Part shown: positions 52,038 to 61,072 of the stretch, in pieces
Position numbering within the stretch: the first letter of the stretch is position 1
How the letters are laid out: the number at the start of each line of letters is the position of its first letter
From: Pseudomonadota bacterium
Lineage (GTDB): Bacteria > Desulfobacterota > Desulfobulbia > Desulfobulbales > Desulfocapsaceae
NCBI GenBank assembly: GCA_018817385.1
Contig: JAHIUA010000024.1
Span: 62,001 to 126,000, forward strand
Length of the DNA: 64,000 nt
Reading direction: 5' to 3'
Notes under the pieces: model-generated
Database searches by the model: none
What the model saw: the letters and a program-made list of their open reading frames with translations, nothing else
What the model was told of the DNA's origin: nothing
Program-made: the position numbers and the translations under genes

Positions 52038-52058
52038 GCTGTAATGTGGCAGGCGTTG

Positions 52059-53441
52059 CTATTCTTTGACAGCCGCCAGCAGTTTTTGGATGGATGCCTT
52101 GGCGTCACCAAAGAGCATCATTGTGTTGTCCTTGTAGAAGAGTTCGTTTTCGATTCCTGCAAAGCCCACATTCATGGAACGTTTAAGTACGACAACGGTC
52201 TGCGCTTTATCTACCTCGAGGATAGGCATGCCATAGATGGGACTGTTCGGGTTGGTTTTGGCTGCCGGGTTGACAACGTCGTTGGCCCCGATGACCAGGA
52301 CAACATCGGTGGTGCTGAAGTCGTCATTGATGTCTTCCATGGCAAAGAGCTGGTCGTAGGAGACATCGGCCTCGGCAAGGAGAACATTCATATGACCAGG
52401 CATACGGCCGGCAACGGAATGGATGGCGTAACGTACCTCAACTCCTTGCTCGGACAGGTAATCACCGAGTTCGCGGGTAACATGCTGGGCCTGGGCTGCC
52501 GCCATACCGTATCCGGGAACGATGATCAGGGACTCGGCACTCTCAAGTACTGTGGCCACATCATCCACTTCAAAACCCTTCATGCTGCCTGTAGGACCGT
52601 CTCCGGCATCGACAACGGAATCATCGACCTTGCCAAAGGCGCCAAAGAGGACATTGGCCAATGAGCGATTCATGGCATCACACATGATCTTGGTGAGGAA
52701 AAGACCTGAGGCACCGACCAGGGAACCGACAATGATAAGGGCGTTGTTGTTCAGGGCAAAACCGGTCATGGAGACAGCCAAACCGGAATAGGAGTTGAGC
52801 AGGGAGACGATAACCGGCATGTCAGCACCACCAATGGGGATAACGGCCAGGACGCCAAGAGCCAGAGAGAGAAGGAGGATGGCAAAAAAGGCCAGTCCAT
52901 TGCTTGGGTCCTGGAAAACTATCCAGGCCAGGAACAGGGTGCCAATCAGGATGGCAGCATTGACTATCTGCTGACCAACATAGGTGATGGGCCTGGTTGA
53001 GATGATGCCCTGGAGTTTAGTATAGGCAATGATAGATCCGGTGAAGGTCAGGGCTCCGATGATGATGGAGAGGAGCAAGGTGATCAGGGTAAAGGAGGCA
53101 AAGGCCCCTGTATGGCCTTGAAACTCGGCCATGGCAACCAGGGCCGAGGCTGCACCACCACAGCCATTGAAGAGGGCGACCATTTCCGGCATGGAGGTCA
53201 TCTCCACCTTGATTGCTGCATAACCGCCGATGGCAGCCCCTATGGCAATGGCGATAATGATCATGGTGTATCCGAACATGTCCGGATTAGCCAGAGTGGC
53301 GATAATGGCCACCGCCATCCCGATCATGGACATTTTGTTACCGAGCTTGGCTGTAGCAGGAGAACTTAAATTTTTGATACCGAGCATGAATAGCACCGCT
53401 GATATCAGATAAATAAAATCGATAATATTGACAGTAGACAT
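52059..53441 (-). CDS. pntB: NAD(P) transhydrogenase subunit beta
   Basis: A 460-aa protein with an N-terminal membrane domain of nine or so helices (about 1-260) and a soluble NADP(H)-binding domain III: IIVPGYGMAAAQAQH, YAIHSVAGRMPGHMNVLLAEADV and VLVIGANDVVNPAA. With PntAA and PntAB it couples proton entry to hydride transfer from NADH to NADP+, making NADPH. The last gene of the operon, it ends at the hairpin 52000-52037. ATG 53441 lies after AAGAGAGTC. Confidence 0.97.
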   Translation of the reverse strand: MSTVNIIDFIYLISAVLFMLGIKNLSSPATAKLGNKMSMIGMAVAIIATLANPDMFGYTMIIIAIAIGAAIGGYAAIKVEMTSMPEMVALFNGCGGAASALVAMAEFQGHTGAFASFTLITLLLSIIIGALTFTGSIIAYTKLQGIISTRPITYVGQQIVNAAILIGTLFLAWIVFQDPSNGLAFFAILLLSLALGVLAVIPIGGADMPVIVSLLNSYSGLAVSMTGFALNNNALIIVGSLVGASGLFLTKIMCDAMNRSLANVLFGAFGKVDDSVVDAGDGPTGSMKGFEVDDVATVLESAESLIIVPGYGMAAAQAQHVTRELGDYLSEQGVEVRYAIHSVAGRMPGHMNVLLAEADVSYDQLFAMEDINDDFSTTDVVLVIGANDVVNPAAKTNPNSPIYGMPILEVDKAQTVVVLKRSMNVGFAGIENELFYKDNTMMLFGDAKASIQKLLAAVKE

Positions 53442-53530
53442 GGCTTGACTCTCTTATTGGTACATTTCTATGACCGCCCTGGGCACCAGATGCCAGGGCA
53501 GAGAAAATTTAGTGTCTGATTGGCACGCTG

Positions 53531-53836
53531 CTATTGTTTTTTTCTTTGCTTCTTTTTCTTGAACATCTGCAGCATTCGATCTGTGACCATGTAGCCGCCC
53601 ACCACGTTGATCGTGGCAAAGACTACTGCGAGGAAACCAATAACAGATTCGGCGTTAATAGATTCGGGCCTTCCCGTGGCAAGTAATGCCCCAACGATGG
53701 CTATGCCTGAGATGGCATTTGATCCGGACATGAGCGGGGTGTGCAGGGTTTGGGGCACTTTTGAAATGAGTTCGGCCCCGGCAAAGCAGGCCAATACAAA
53801 AATGGTCAAACCGACAATAATTGTTCCTGTATCCAT
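53531..53836 (-). CDS. pntAB: NAD(P) transhydrogenase subunit alpha part 2 (membrane)
   Basis: A 101-aa protein with three helices (about 8-22, 40-57, 64-88) and the typical FAGAELISKVPQTLHTPLMSGSNAISGI. It is the separate membrane part of the alpha subunit; in E. coli it is fused to PntAA. The split form is common in many bacteria outside the enterobacteria. It lies 11 bp after pntAA. The C-terminus is strongly basic (KKKKQRKKQ). Confidence 0.95.
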   Translation of the reverse strand: MDTGTIIVGLTIFVLACFAGAELISKVPQTLHTPLMSGSNAISGIAIVGALLATGRPESINAESVIGFLAVVFATINVVGGYMVTDRMLQMFKKKKQRKKQ

Positions 53837-53847
53837 TTTTTTTCTCC

Positions 53848-54978
53848 TTAACTGGCCATGAGCGACTTGGTCAGTGCGTGCATGATTTCGCCGTCTTTGG
53901 TGACCAGTGATCCTCTGGTGATTTCATCTTCCATGTTCATGGTGAAGCCTTTCTCGTCACAGAGATGGAGGAGAAATTTCTCAACGTTTTTGGAAAACAT
54001 CTGACTGGCATGAAACGACATGGTGGAAGGCAGGTTGGCGTGACCGATGATGGTGACTCCGTGCACTACCGTATTCTTTCCCACCGTGGTGACGGCACAG
54101 TTGCCGCCCATCTCTGCAGCCAGATCAACGATGACCGATCCAGGCTTCATGGATTTGACCTGTTCTTCTGTGATCAGAATGGGAGCCTTTTTCCCCGGGA
54201 TAAGGGCCGTGGGGATAACCACATCAGACTTGGCAATATGTTTACTGATCAGCTCTGCCTGTTTCTGTTTGTACTCAGCGGACATCTCTTTGGCGTAGCC
54301 GCCACCGCCGGAGCCGTCTTCTTTCACCGGCACCTCAACGAATTTTGCCCCTACGGAATTGACCTGTTCCTTAACTTCGGGACGGACATCAAAGGCCTCT
54401 ACCACACCGCCCAGACGTTTGGCCGTGGCGCAGGCCATGAGGCCAGCCACACCGGCACCCAGTACCAGGACCTTGGCCGGGGCCACGGTTCCTGCTGCGG
54501 TCATGAGCATGGGGAAGAATTTGTTGATGTTGTCTGCGGCAAGGAGTACGGCCTTATATCCGGAGATGGTGCTCATGGAGGAAAGGACATCCATGGATTG
54601 GGCCAGGGAGGTTCGGGGAATGATATCAAGACCGAAGGAGGTGATTTTTTTCTCCTGCAGTCTTTTGACCAGGTCGTGGCGCATGGTAGACTGGATAATG
54701 GAGATATAGAAGGAGCCGTCCTTCAGCATCTCAACTTCTTCCATAGATAGTGGCCGAACTTTGACTACACAGTCTGCCTGGGCAATAGCCTCTTGGGCAG
54801 AGGCCACAATGGTGGCTCCTTTATCCGTATAATCCTGGTCACTGAATCCCGAGGCCAGGCCTGCACCTGTTTCGATCAAGACTTCAAAGTCTTTTTTTGT
54901 CATTCGTTTGATCGAATCTGGAATAATAGCAACCCTGTTTTCGCCCTCTTCAGTCTCTTTCAGGACAGCGAGTTTCAT
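53848..54978 (-). CDS. pntAA: NAD(P) transhydrogenase subunit alpha part 1 (NAD-binding)
   Basis: A 376-aa protein of the alanine dehydrogenase/PNT family. N-terminal KETEEGENRVAIIPDSI, the Rossmann motif LVLGAGVAGLMACATAKRLG (about 172-191), the mobile-loop region, and MKPGSVIVDLAAEMGGNCA are all present. It binds NAD(H) as domain I of the three-subunit transhydrogenase. It is the first gene of the operon, with pntAB and pntB following. Confidence 0.96.
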   Translation of the reverse strand: MKLAVLKETEEGENRVAIIPDSIKRMTKKDFEVLIETGAGLASGFSDQDYTDKGATIVASAQEAIAQADCVVKVRPLSMEEVEMLKDGSFYISIIQSTMRHDLVKRLQEKKITSFGLDIIPRTSLAQSMDVLSSMSTISGYKAVLLAADNINKFFPMLMTAAGTVAPAKVLVLGAGVAGLMACATAKRLGGVVEAFDVRPEVKEQVNSVGAKFVEVPVKEDGSGGGGYAKEMSAEYKQKQAELISKHIAKSDVVIPTALIPGKKAPILITEEQVKSMKPGSVIVDLAAEMGGNCAVTTVGKNTVVHGVTIIGHANLPSTMSFHASQMFSKNVEKFLLHLCDEKGFTMNMEDEITRGSLVTKDGEIMHALTKSLMAS

Positions 54979-55249
54979 AGTGGGTCCTCATTAAATAATA
55001 AAAAAAATGTCGAATCGTTACTCCTGCAAGTGCCGAAAGTAAAGATAAGAGTGTGGAAAAGAATGAGCGGCCAATACTACGGTATATTGCCGAAATGGTC
55101 AAGAATTTAGATTTTAAGTTGAGGAAAAAAAGGAGGAAATAGCGTGCATATGTTCGCAAACTCTTCTCCTTCACAGCATTCCTTCAGGAACACTTGGAAG
55201 GATTGCTCGTCTGGAGGAGAGGGGAGGACCTTCTGGAGAAATGAATTTC

Positions 55250-56701
55250 CTATAACCTTTCTGGATTTCTTTTTTGTAGTTGCTCCAAAAGCCTGGTATG
55301 AATGTTGTCAAATCCACCATTAGACAGGATGGCGACTACATCATTAGGTTGCAGGAGAGGGCGCAGTTTGTCAAGGATGGTGTCGGTGTCCGGGCAGGAC
55401 TGGGCCTGCAGGCCACGCGTCATCAGGTCTGCTGCCAGTTGTGGCGCTGAAAAAAGATCTTCTGCAGGAATTCCCTCAAGCGGCACAGGTTCACGAATCA
55501 GGGTGAAATCGGATGAATCAAAACAGGGGATGTAGTCTTTCTGAAAAATGGCGCGCCTGGAAGAATTGGTGCGGGGCTCAAAAACGGTGATCAGGCGCTG
55601 TCCGGCATAGGCAGCTTTTAAGGCCTGGAGCGTTTCCCGGACTGCTGTCGGGTGGTGGGCAAAGTCATCAATGACTGTGATGCCATTGATGATTCCTCGT
55701 ACCTCCTGACGTCGTTTTATTCCGCCGAATTGACTCAGTCCCTGGCGGGTGAGGTCGGCAGATACGCCGATTCGGTGCAGGACCGCCGCCACGGCCAGGG
55801 CGTTCAGACAGTTGTGTCTTCCCGGGAGACGGACTGCAAGGTCTGCCCATGTCTGTCCCTGAAATCGGGCTTTGAACCTGGTGCTTCCTCCCTCTGCATG
55901 CACTTCATCGAGGGACCAGTCCAGGCCCTTGTCAAATCCGTAGCCTTGTACTTCGCAGCGGGCATCCTTTACCACTTCTGCCACATTGGGATCTTCGAGA
56001 TGGGCGACGAGCAGGCCGTTTTCAGGGAGTAGCGACACGAACTTCTTAAAAGAACGCTTGATGGCATCCAGATCGGCAAAGATATCAGCATGATCAAATT
56101 CCACCGAGGTGATGATGGCAATATCGGGTCGATAGTGGAGAAATTTGGATTCCTTGTCAAAGAAAGCGGTGTCGTATTCATCACCTTCAGAGACGAAGTG
56201 GGGGCCGGTGCCGAGGCGAAAGTTGGCCTCAAATTCACGGACAATACCGCCGATCATAAAGGTGGGATCAAGTCCTGCTCGGTGCAGGCAGGAGGCCAGC
56301 AGGGAGGAGGTGGTGGTCTTGCCGTGGGTGCCGGTCACCACGAGTGAGATCCTGGATTTGATGAAAAAATGGGCCAGGGCCTGGGGGAAAGAGAGGTAAG
56401 GGATGTTGGCCTGGGCAAGGGCTATTGCCTCTGGGTTTTTTCTGGTGATGACATTTCCGACAATGACCAGGTCGGGACGGGGGCTCAGGTTTTGAGGACC
56501 ATAGCCGTCGCTTGGGTGAATGCCGATTGCCTCGAGAAAGTGGGACATGGGCGGATAGACCGCTTTGTCAGAACCGCTAACGGAGTATCCGGACGATTTC
56601 AGCATCCCGGCAAGTGCGGCCATGCCGGTGCCGCAGATTCCCATGATGTGGATATGGTGGATCGTTTCCGGGGCCTGGTTTAGAGCAGGAGAGAGTTCCA
56701 T
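55250..56701 (-). CDS. mpl: UDP-MurNAc:L-Ala-gamma-D-Glu-meso-DAP ligase Mpl
   Basis: A 483-aa Mur ligase. IHIMGICGTGMAALAGMLK at the N-terminus, the P-loop GTHGKTTTSSLLASCL (about 119-134), GRHNCLNALAVAAVL, DDFAHHPTAVRETL and FEPRTNSSRR mark the Mpl branch. It reattaches recycled murein tripeptide to UDP-MurNAc, saving peptidoglycan material; AmpG, encoded near the right end of the window, imports such fragments. Its ATG overlaps the stop of the 53-aa gene upstream (TGATG), so translation is probably coupled. Confidence 0.93.
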   Translation of the reverse strand: MELSPALNQAPETIHHIHIMGICGTGMAALAGMLKSSGYSVSGSDKAVYPPMSHFLEAIGIHPSDGYGPQNLSPRPDLVIVGNVITRKNPEAIALAQANIPYLSFPQALAHFFIKSRISLVVTGTHGKTTTSSLLASCLHRAGLDPTFMIGGIVREFEANFRLGTGPHFVSEGDEYDTAFFDKESKFLHYRPDIAIITSVEFDHADIFADLDAIKRSFKKFVSLLPENGLLVAHLEDPNVAEVVKDARCEVQGYGFDKGLDWSLDEVHAEGGSTRFKARFQGQTWADLAVRLPGRHNCLNALAVAAVLHRIGVSADLTRQGLSQFGGIKRRQEVRGIINGITVIDDFAHHPTAVRETLQALKAAYAGQRLITVFEPRTNSSRRAIFQKDYIPCFDSSDFTLIREPVPLEGIPAEDLFSAPQLAADLMTRGLQAQSCPDTDTILDKLRPLLQPNDVVAILSNGGFDNIHTRLLEQLQKRNPERL

Positions 56702-56862
56702 CAGGGCTTATGGACGGTCTTTTTCACCGTTTCATATATCTTTGCAAAGCTTGTCTCAAAGGTTGCCGGGGTAAGGCGACCCACCTCGATAAATTTGACG
56801 GCGATCTCCTTGGCTACTTTCAGGAGCACTTCGTCAGCGATTTTCCGGTCTTTGTCATCCAT
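56701..56862 (-). CDS. 53-aa protein translationally coupled to mpl
   Basis: A short gene from ATG 56862 (MDDKDRKIADEVLLKVAKEI, continuing VKFIEVGRLTPATFETSFAK and a basic tail). The stop TGA shares a base with the mpl start (TGATG). The sequence is helical and amphipathic, with a clear protein-like codon pattern. I recall similar short conserved proteins in related genomes without known function; some are named conjugal transfer proteins, probably wrongly. An upstream ribosome site is weak (AGAGAG). Confidence 0.7.
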   Translation of the reverse strand: MDDKDRKIADEVLLKVAKEIAVKFIEVGRLTPATFETSFAKIYETVKKTVHKP

Positions 56863-57282
56863 ACTCTCTGCTCGTTAGAATAAAAATGTTTGAGTTAGGC
56901 TGTTACTGGCAGTCACTATCCCTGGGAGCATGTCCGAGATTGCCCTTTCTCCCCAACTCTTCGGAATTATCAAAAAACAATGTTCGCAATATCAGACAGA
57001 TGGCTGTACTGATTTTTTGATAATTTCTTGATTTGAGAAGGAATACCTATTCTCGCATAAGCTCCTGGGCCAAATAGACAGCTGATAAAAAGTTGCCGTA
57101 CAATGAAAATAATAAAAATCGTTTTCGCGCTCCCAGGTGCTGCATCTTCAGGTGCTCGGTACTTGTGGCTACGAAAAACGCCCCTGCTGTTGGAAGAAGG
57201 CCAATTCGTCGTGGGCAGCAGGGGCGGATTCCAGCAGGAATAACGGTCAAGCCATTCCTGTAGAATAGTTGTCGTCTCAGAT
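56863..57282. other. Intergenic region upstream of the mpl pair
   Basis: Occupied mostly by the MITE-like element at 56921-57069. The rest (57070-57282) has only short unsupported frames. Confidence 0.45.
56921..57069. repeat. MITE-like element with nested inverted repeats
   Basis: CCTGGGAGCATGTCCGAGAT (56921-56940) faces an ATTCTCGCATAAGCTCCTGG end (57049-57068) as an imperfect inverted repeat. Inside, AATTATCAAAAAA and TTTTTTGATAATT are perfect inverted copies around a region that aligns with the core of the element at 46543. About 149 bp, non-coding. Confidence 0.72.
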
Positions 57283-57873
57283 TCAGGGAAGATTGGCAAT
57301 CCCTTTCAAGTCAATGCACCTGGCATAGTCTAAAAGTTCTTTTCGGCTCAGCAGTTGTCCGTCCACTGTGACAACAAAACGATTGTTGATGACAATATTA
57401 ATCTTGCCACTGTTGTTCTCATAATTGACTATACCCTTGTAGCCGTTGATCAGCTCAAACTGGCCGGCGGTAGAGGCAAATATCGGGTTGGAAAACATCA
57501 TGATCATGGATTGGAGGAGGGGGGAATCTGTGACAATGGAAATGGTCACCGTTGCCTCTTCCTTCCTGTATGTTCGTTCTGCAGTCAGGCCACCGCCAAA
57601 GAGAGAGGCAGCAGTGACTTGGGATTTTCCTTCATCAGCCTCCCAGCCTGCAATGGGTTCGGGCAGGAGTTTGCTCAGGGCCTCACCTTTCTTCTGGCGA
57701 ATCAACTGGCTGCCATAATCGAGGCTGCTGGCGGCGTTGGTGAAATCCTGGTTTTTGTATTCTTCCAAGGCCTTTTCAATGATCTGGATTACCGGATCTG
57801 GTTCCTCGGCCATGAGAAAAGAGGGAGCCAGGAGGAAAATACACAGCAGGAGGCGGACACTGTTTTTGAGCAT
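57283..57873 (-). CDS. Secreted protein of unknown function
   Basis: A 196-aa protein. Residues 1-22 are a signal peptide (VRLLLCIFLLAPSFLMA, cut before EEPDP). The mature part begins with a helical, TPR-like segment (VIQIIEKALEEYKNQDFTNA), then KLLPEPIAGWEADEGKSQ and a beta-rich region with repeated hydrophobic strands (ATVTISIVTDSPLLQSM...) ending in LLDYARCIDLKGIANLP. I recall similar conserved hypothetical proteins predicted in the periplasm. No operon partner. Confidence 0.7.
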   Translation of the reverse strand: MLKNSVRLLLCIFLLAPSFLMAEEPDPVIQIIEKALEEYKNQDFTNAASSLDYGSQLIRQKKGEALSKLLPEPIAGWEADEGKSQVTAASLFGGGLTAERTYRKEEATVTISIVTDSPLLQSMIMMFSNPIFASTAGQFELINGYKGIVNYENNSGKINIVINNRFVVTVDGQLLSRKELLDYARCIDLKGIANLP

Positions 57874-58244
57874 GAACGTATTCCTTTTTCAGGTAACAGA
57901 GAGATGACAGTCTTACAGATAAGCCTGGTCTTTGAAACTTCTTCCTCTGCTGTATGATTGCAACTATCAGTTGGAGTTACCCTTCGCTACCCTCCATTCC
58001 TTCAAAGGTATCTGCCTGATAACTCTCTCTTGATACGGTGAAAATTGGATATTACAGCTTAAAAGAGAAAAAAAACAGACTCTGTCCCTAAGTTCTCCCC
58101 AACTGGTATGGAGAGCAGGTTACTGGAACGCGAGGGAAAGGAAATACTACTCTTTTTCACTGTGAATCTTTTGTAATATTGGTAACACAGAATACGATTG
58201 CTGGCAATATCAGAGGTTGAATCTTTTGTTTATTGGCTTGCCCA
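57874..58244. other. Spacer between the secreted-protein gene and tRNA-Gln
   Basis: No gene or repeat that I can support. AT-rich near 58040-58080. Confidence 0.45.
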
Positions 58245-58290
58245 AAAAACAAACAGGCCCTTTACTTGTTTTCAAGTAAAGGGCCTGTTT
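58245..58290 (-). terminator. Rho-independent terminator of tRNA-Gln
   Basis: AAACAGGCCCTTTACTTG (58251-58268) and CAAGTAAAGGGCCTGTTT (58273-58290) form a perfect 18-bp stem with a TTTT loop. On the minus strand it is followed by TTTGTTTTTT, five bases after the tRNA CCA end. Confidence 0.9.
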
Positions 58291-58295
58291 TATAC

Positions 58296-58369
58296 TGGCT
58301 GGGGGACAAGGATTCGAACCTTGATAAGCGGAGTCAGAGTCCGCTGTCTTGCCATTAGACCATCCCCCA
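58296..58369 (-). tRNA. tRNA-Gln (anticodon CTG)
   Basis: Reading the minus strand, TGGGGGA (5') pairs with TCCCCCA, then G and an encoded CCA. The D arm is GGTCTAATGGCAAGAC, the anticodon arm GCGGACTCTGACTCCGC with anticodon CTG at the centre of the 7-base loop, and the T arm has the GGTTCGAATCC core. All stems pair. The gene has its own promoter and terminator. Confidence 0.96.
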
Positions 58370-58390
58370 AGGATAGCTCACGAGTAGGTT

Positions 58391-58419
58391 TATTTAGAAA
58401 ATTTCGTAGCTCATGTCAA
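58391..58419 (-). promoter_or_regulatory. Promoter of tRNA-Gln
   Basis: On the minus strand TTGACA (58419-58414), exactly 17 bases, then TAAATA (58396-58391), about 20 bases before the tRNA 5' end. It is close to the sigma-70 consensus and independent of the amrB transcript upstream. Confidence 0.75.
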
Positions 58420-58433
58420 GAAAAAAGAGGTAG

Positions 58434-59246
58434 TCAGGAGATAACTACTCCGGCATAACCGACAACCTGGTCAGTGTCACCGGTGATTTCCCCTGAATCG
58501 GTATAGCGGATCAGCTCTGTTTTCGTTGCTCCCAGTTCCAGGGCGGCGATGAGGGCTACGGTTACCGGCATAATCCCACACATGGAGATGTGATGACCGG
58601 TCACGGCACGATAGAGCATGTCGGGATCCATGTCGGCCAGTTTTTTGAGGACATAATGATCTTTTTTGTACACTGCCTCCCGTGATTCGTAGTGGGTCAT
58701 GTCGGATGATGCGACGATGAGAACTTCTTTTCCCGCCCGTTTGATGACCTCTGCCAGGGCCAGGCCGATCTCATCCAGGACCGAATAGGAGATATGGGAG
58801 ATGGCGATGGGAACAATGGAGAGTCTTGGTTGTGCCATCTGCAGGAAGGGGATCTGGACTTCCAGCGAATGCTCATAGCAGTGAGCAAGCTCATCTTTTT
58901 CGATATAGCTGGTCTCTGTCAGGAGGGCATTTGCAAAATCCTGATCAACAGGCACTTTGCCCATGGGCATGTCCCAGGTGGCAGTGGAGAGGCTTACCGG
59001 TGTGCCCTGACCGGTATGGTTCGGTCCCAGGAGGACGACCGTCTCCGGAATCACAATACTGCCCAGGGTTTCGGCGGCAACAGCCCCTGAGTACATATAT
59101 CCCGCATGGGGTGAAACTGCTGCCAGTACCTTTTTCCTTTTGCCATGAAATCCTGCTGCCAGTTCCTGGATGGCTATCCTCAGCGAATCAGCTGTTCCCG
59201 GGTAGAAGCGACCGGCGACGGCCGGTGGGCGAATAGTATTCTCCAT
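58434..59246 (-). CDS. amrB: AmmeMemoRadiSam system protein B (MEMO1 family)
   Basis: A 270-aa protein of the Memo family. PPAVAGRFYPG at the N-terminus, SPHAGYMYSGAVAAE with a metal-binding-type His, GPNHTGQG, EHSLEVQIPFLQ, SSDMTHYE and GHHISMCGIMPV are the family motifs, with length as usual. In other genomes Memo is found with AMMECR1 and a radical SAM protein; neither is next to it here. The family resembles ring-cleaving dioxygenases in fold, with a suggested role in metal/redox chemistry. It is followed after one base by the cysS stop region, upstream being cysS on the same strand. Confidence 0.93.
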   Translation of the reverse strand: MENTIRPPAVAGRFYPGTADSLRIAIQELAAGFHGKRKKVLAAVSPHAGYMYSGAVAAETLGSIVIPETVVLLGPNHTGQGTPVSLSTATWDMPMGKVPVDQDFANALLTETSYIEKDELAHCYEHSLEVQIPFLQMAQPRLSIVPIAISHISYSVLDEIGLALAEVIKRAGKEVLIVASSDMTHYESREAVYKKDHYVLKKLADMDPDMLYRAVTGHHISMCGIMPVTVALIAALELGATKTELIRYTDSGEITGDTDQVVGYAGVVIS

Positions 59247-59247
59247 A

Positions 59248-60717
59248 TCAGCTCCGTTTGACGGTCCAGCCTGTACCCTCAGGGCCGTCTTTCAATTCTA
59301 TACCTTGTTCGAGAAGCCTGTCCCGTATAGCATCACTGCGGACCCAATCTTTGGTTTCCCGTGCCTGATTGCGTTCTTGAATGAGAGTGCGGATTTCTTC
59401 TTCATTGATATCGATGTCAGCAAGCATGGTTGCTTTTTTGGTAGCCAGATACTGGTTTGCATCTTCCTGAAGGAGTCCCATGATGCCGGCCAGTCTTTTC
59501 ATGGTAGCAACGGTGGTGAACAAGAGAATGGCATCGGTGCTCGCAGGTACCTCAGGGATTTGCCTCAAAATCTTGTTGAGGGTTTTGACTGTTTCAAAAA
59601 GAGCTCCCTGGGCCTGGGCGGTGTTAAAGTCATTGTCCATGGCCTTTTGAAAGCGCTCTTCCATGGACTCTAATTTCTTTCTGTCCTTCGTGCTTATCAC
59701 TGGCTCTGCACTGTCTGAGGTGGTCGTGGCCAGTCTTTCCACAGCGGCAACGCATTCGTACAGACGATCGAGTCCGGTCATGGCATCCTGCATGGTCTCC
59801 TGGGAGAAATCCAGGGGGTTACGGTATTGGGTGGAAAAAATGAAGAAGCGCAATACTTCGGGATGGTAGTGTTCCAGAATATCCCTGATGGTCAGGAAGT
59901 TGCCCAGGGATTTTGACATCTTTTCATCACGGATGGTGACAAAGCCGTGGTGGATCCACATGTTGACGAATGGCTTGTCGTTGGCTCCTTCACTTTGGGC
60001 CAGTTCATTTTCGTGGTGGGGGAAAATGAGGTCTTGGCCGCCACCATGGATGTCAAAGGTGTTGCCTAGATATTTGCGGCTCATGGCTGAACATTCAATG
60101 TGCCACCCCGGACGCCCTGGTCCCCAGGGGCTTTTCCAGCTTGGTTCGCCGGGTTTGGAAGCTTTCCACAGGACAAAGTCCATGGGGTTAGTCTTGTTTT
60201 CATTGACCGAGATCCGGGCACCAGCCAGCATGTCTTCGAGGTTACGGCCGGAAAGTTTGCCATACCCGGGAAAGCTGTTCACTGAATAGTAAACATCGCC
60301 ACCGGCAGGATAGGCCATGTTCTTGGCAATGAGTTCGCTGATCAGGTCGATCATTTCCTGGATATGCTCGGTTGCCTTGGGCTCCCTGTTTGGCCGTTCT
60401 ATACCGAGTTTGTCCATATCAATATAGAATTCATCTATAAAACGGTTGGCCAATTCTTCGGTGCTGGTTCCCTGCTCCATTGCCCGTTTGATAATCTTGT
60501 CATCAATGTCGGTGAAGTTGCGTATGTAGGTGACCTTGTAACCCCGATAGCGCAGGTAGCGGACTATCATGTCGAAGGCGAGTGCTGAGCGGGCGTGTCC
60601 GATATGACAGTAGTCATAGGAGGTGATACCGCAGACGTAAAGCTTTACATGGCCTGGTTCGATGGGTTGGAGCAGGTCTTTTTTTCGTGTGAGAGTGTTG
60701 TATATCTTGACTGGCAT
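59248..60717 (-). CDS. cysS: Cysteinyl-tRNA synthetase
   Basis: A 489-aa class I synthetase. LYVCGITSYDYCHIGHARS holds the zinc Cys and the HIGH motif (about 27-45), DIDDKIIKRA, HGGGQDLIFPHHENE with zinc ligands, and KMSKSLGNF (about 268-276). The C-terminal helical DALR region (about 340-480) is present. It charges tRNA(Cys) with cysteine and is essential. The amrB gene begins one base after its stop, so they form an operon. Confidence 0.97.
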   Translation of the reverse strand: MPVKIYNTLTRKKDLLQPIEPGHVKLYVCGITSYDYCHIGHARSALAFDMIVRYLRYRGYKVTYIRNFTDIDDKIIKRAMEQGTSTEELANRFIDEFYIDMDKLGIERPNREPKATEHIQEMIDLISELIAKNMAYPAGGDVYYSVNSFPGYGKLSGRNLEDMLAGARISVNENKTNPMDFVLWKASKPGEPSWKSPWGPGRPGWHIECSAMSRKYLGNTFDIHGGGQDLIFPHHENELAQSEGANDKPFVNMWIHHGFVTIRDEKMSKSLGNFLTIRDILEHYHPEVLRFFIFSTQYRNPLDFSQETMQDAMTGLDRLYECVAAVERLATTTSDSAEPVISTKDRKKLESMEERFQKAMDNDFNTAQAQGALFETVKTLNKILRQIPEVPASTDAILLFTTVATMKRLAGIMGLLQEDANQYLATKKATMLADIDINEEEIRTLIQERNQARETKDWVRSDAIRDRLLEQGIELKDGPEGTGWTVKRS

Positions 60718-61072
60718 AATAATGAATCTGATGGTGCTGCGCTGAAAATCGAGTTGTTTTGTATGATAACAAACTGAAAATTAATTACATTTAGAGAAAT
60801 CCTGCCCGCTGTTCAGACAGTTCCAGCCCGTAAGGGGACAGAGAAAAGAGTCCTTAAGGGCTGGCAGGTAATGAATAATTATCTTGCTTGTTATGATAAA
60901 AAAAACTAATTATTTTAATAACTCCTAGAGCTATCGGCTACTGTTGCTGTGCTTGCATTTCGCAAGGGGATACTGAGTAAAATTCTTCCGTGTCAGTGAC
61001 ATAGTGTTTCTTATATATGCAATACTGATCAATCAGCAAATATCATAATCTTTATAAAGGGAAAAGACAAGA
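60718..61072. other. Divergent spacer between cysS and ampG
   Basis: AT-rich region that should hold both promoters. TTATATAT-type -10 candidates lie near 61010-61020 but no clear -35 could be paired. AAAGGGAAAAG near 61060 is the ribosome site of ampG. Confidence 0.4.

Noticed and set aside
51957-52664. A 235-codon plus-strand frame opposite pntB
   Set aside because: Shadow frame running through the terminator hairpin and pntB; no features of its own.
53965-54750. A 261-codon plus-strand frame opposite pntAA
   Set aside because: Shadow of pntAA; the His/Gly-rich composition is what the complement of its codons gives.
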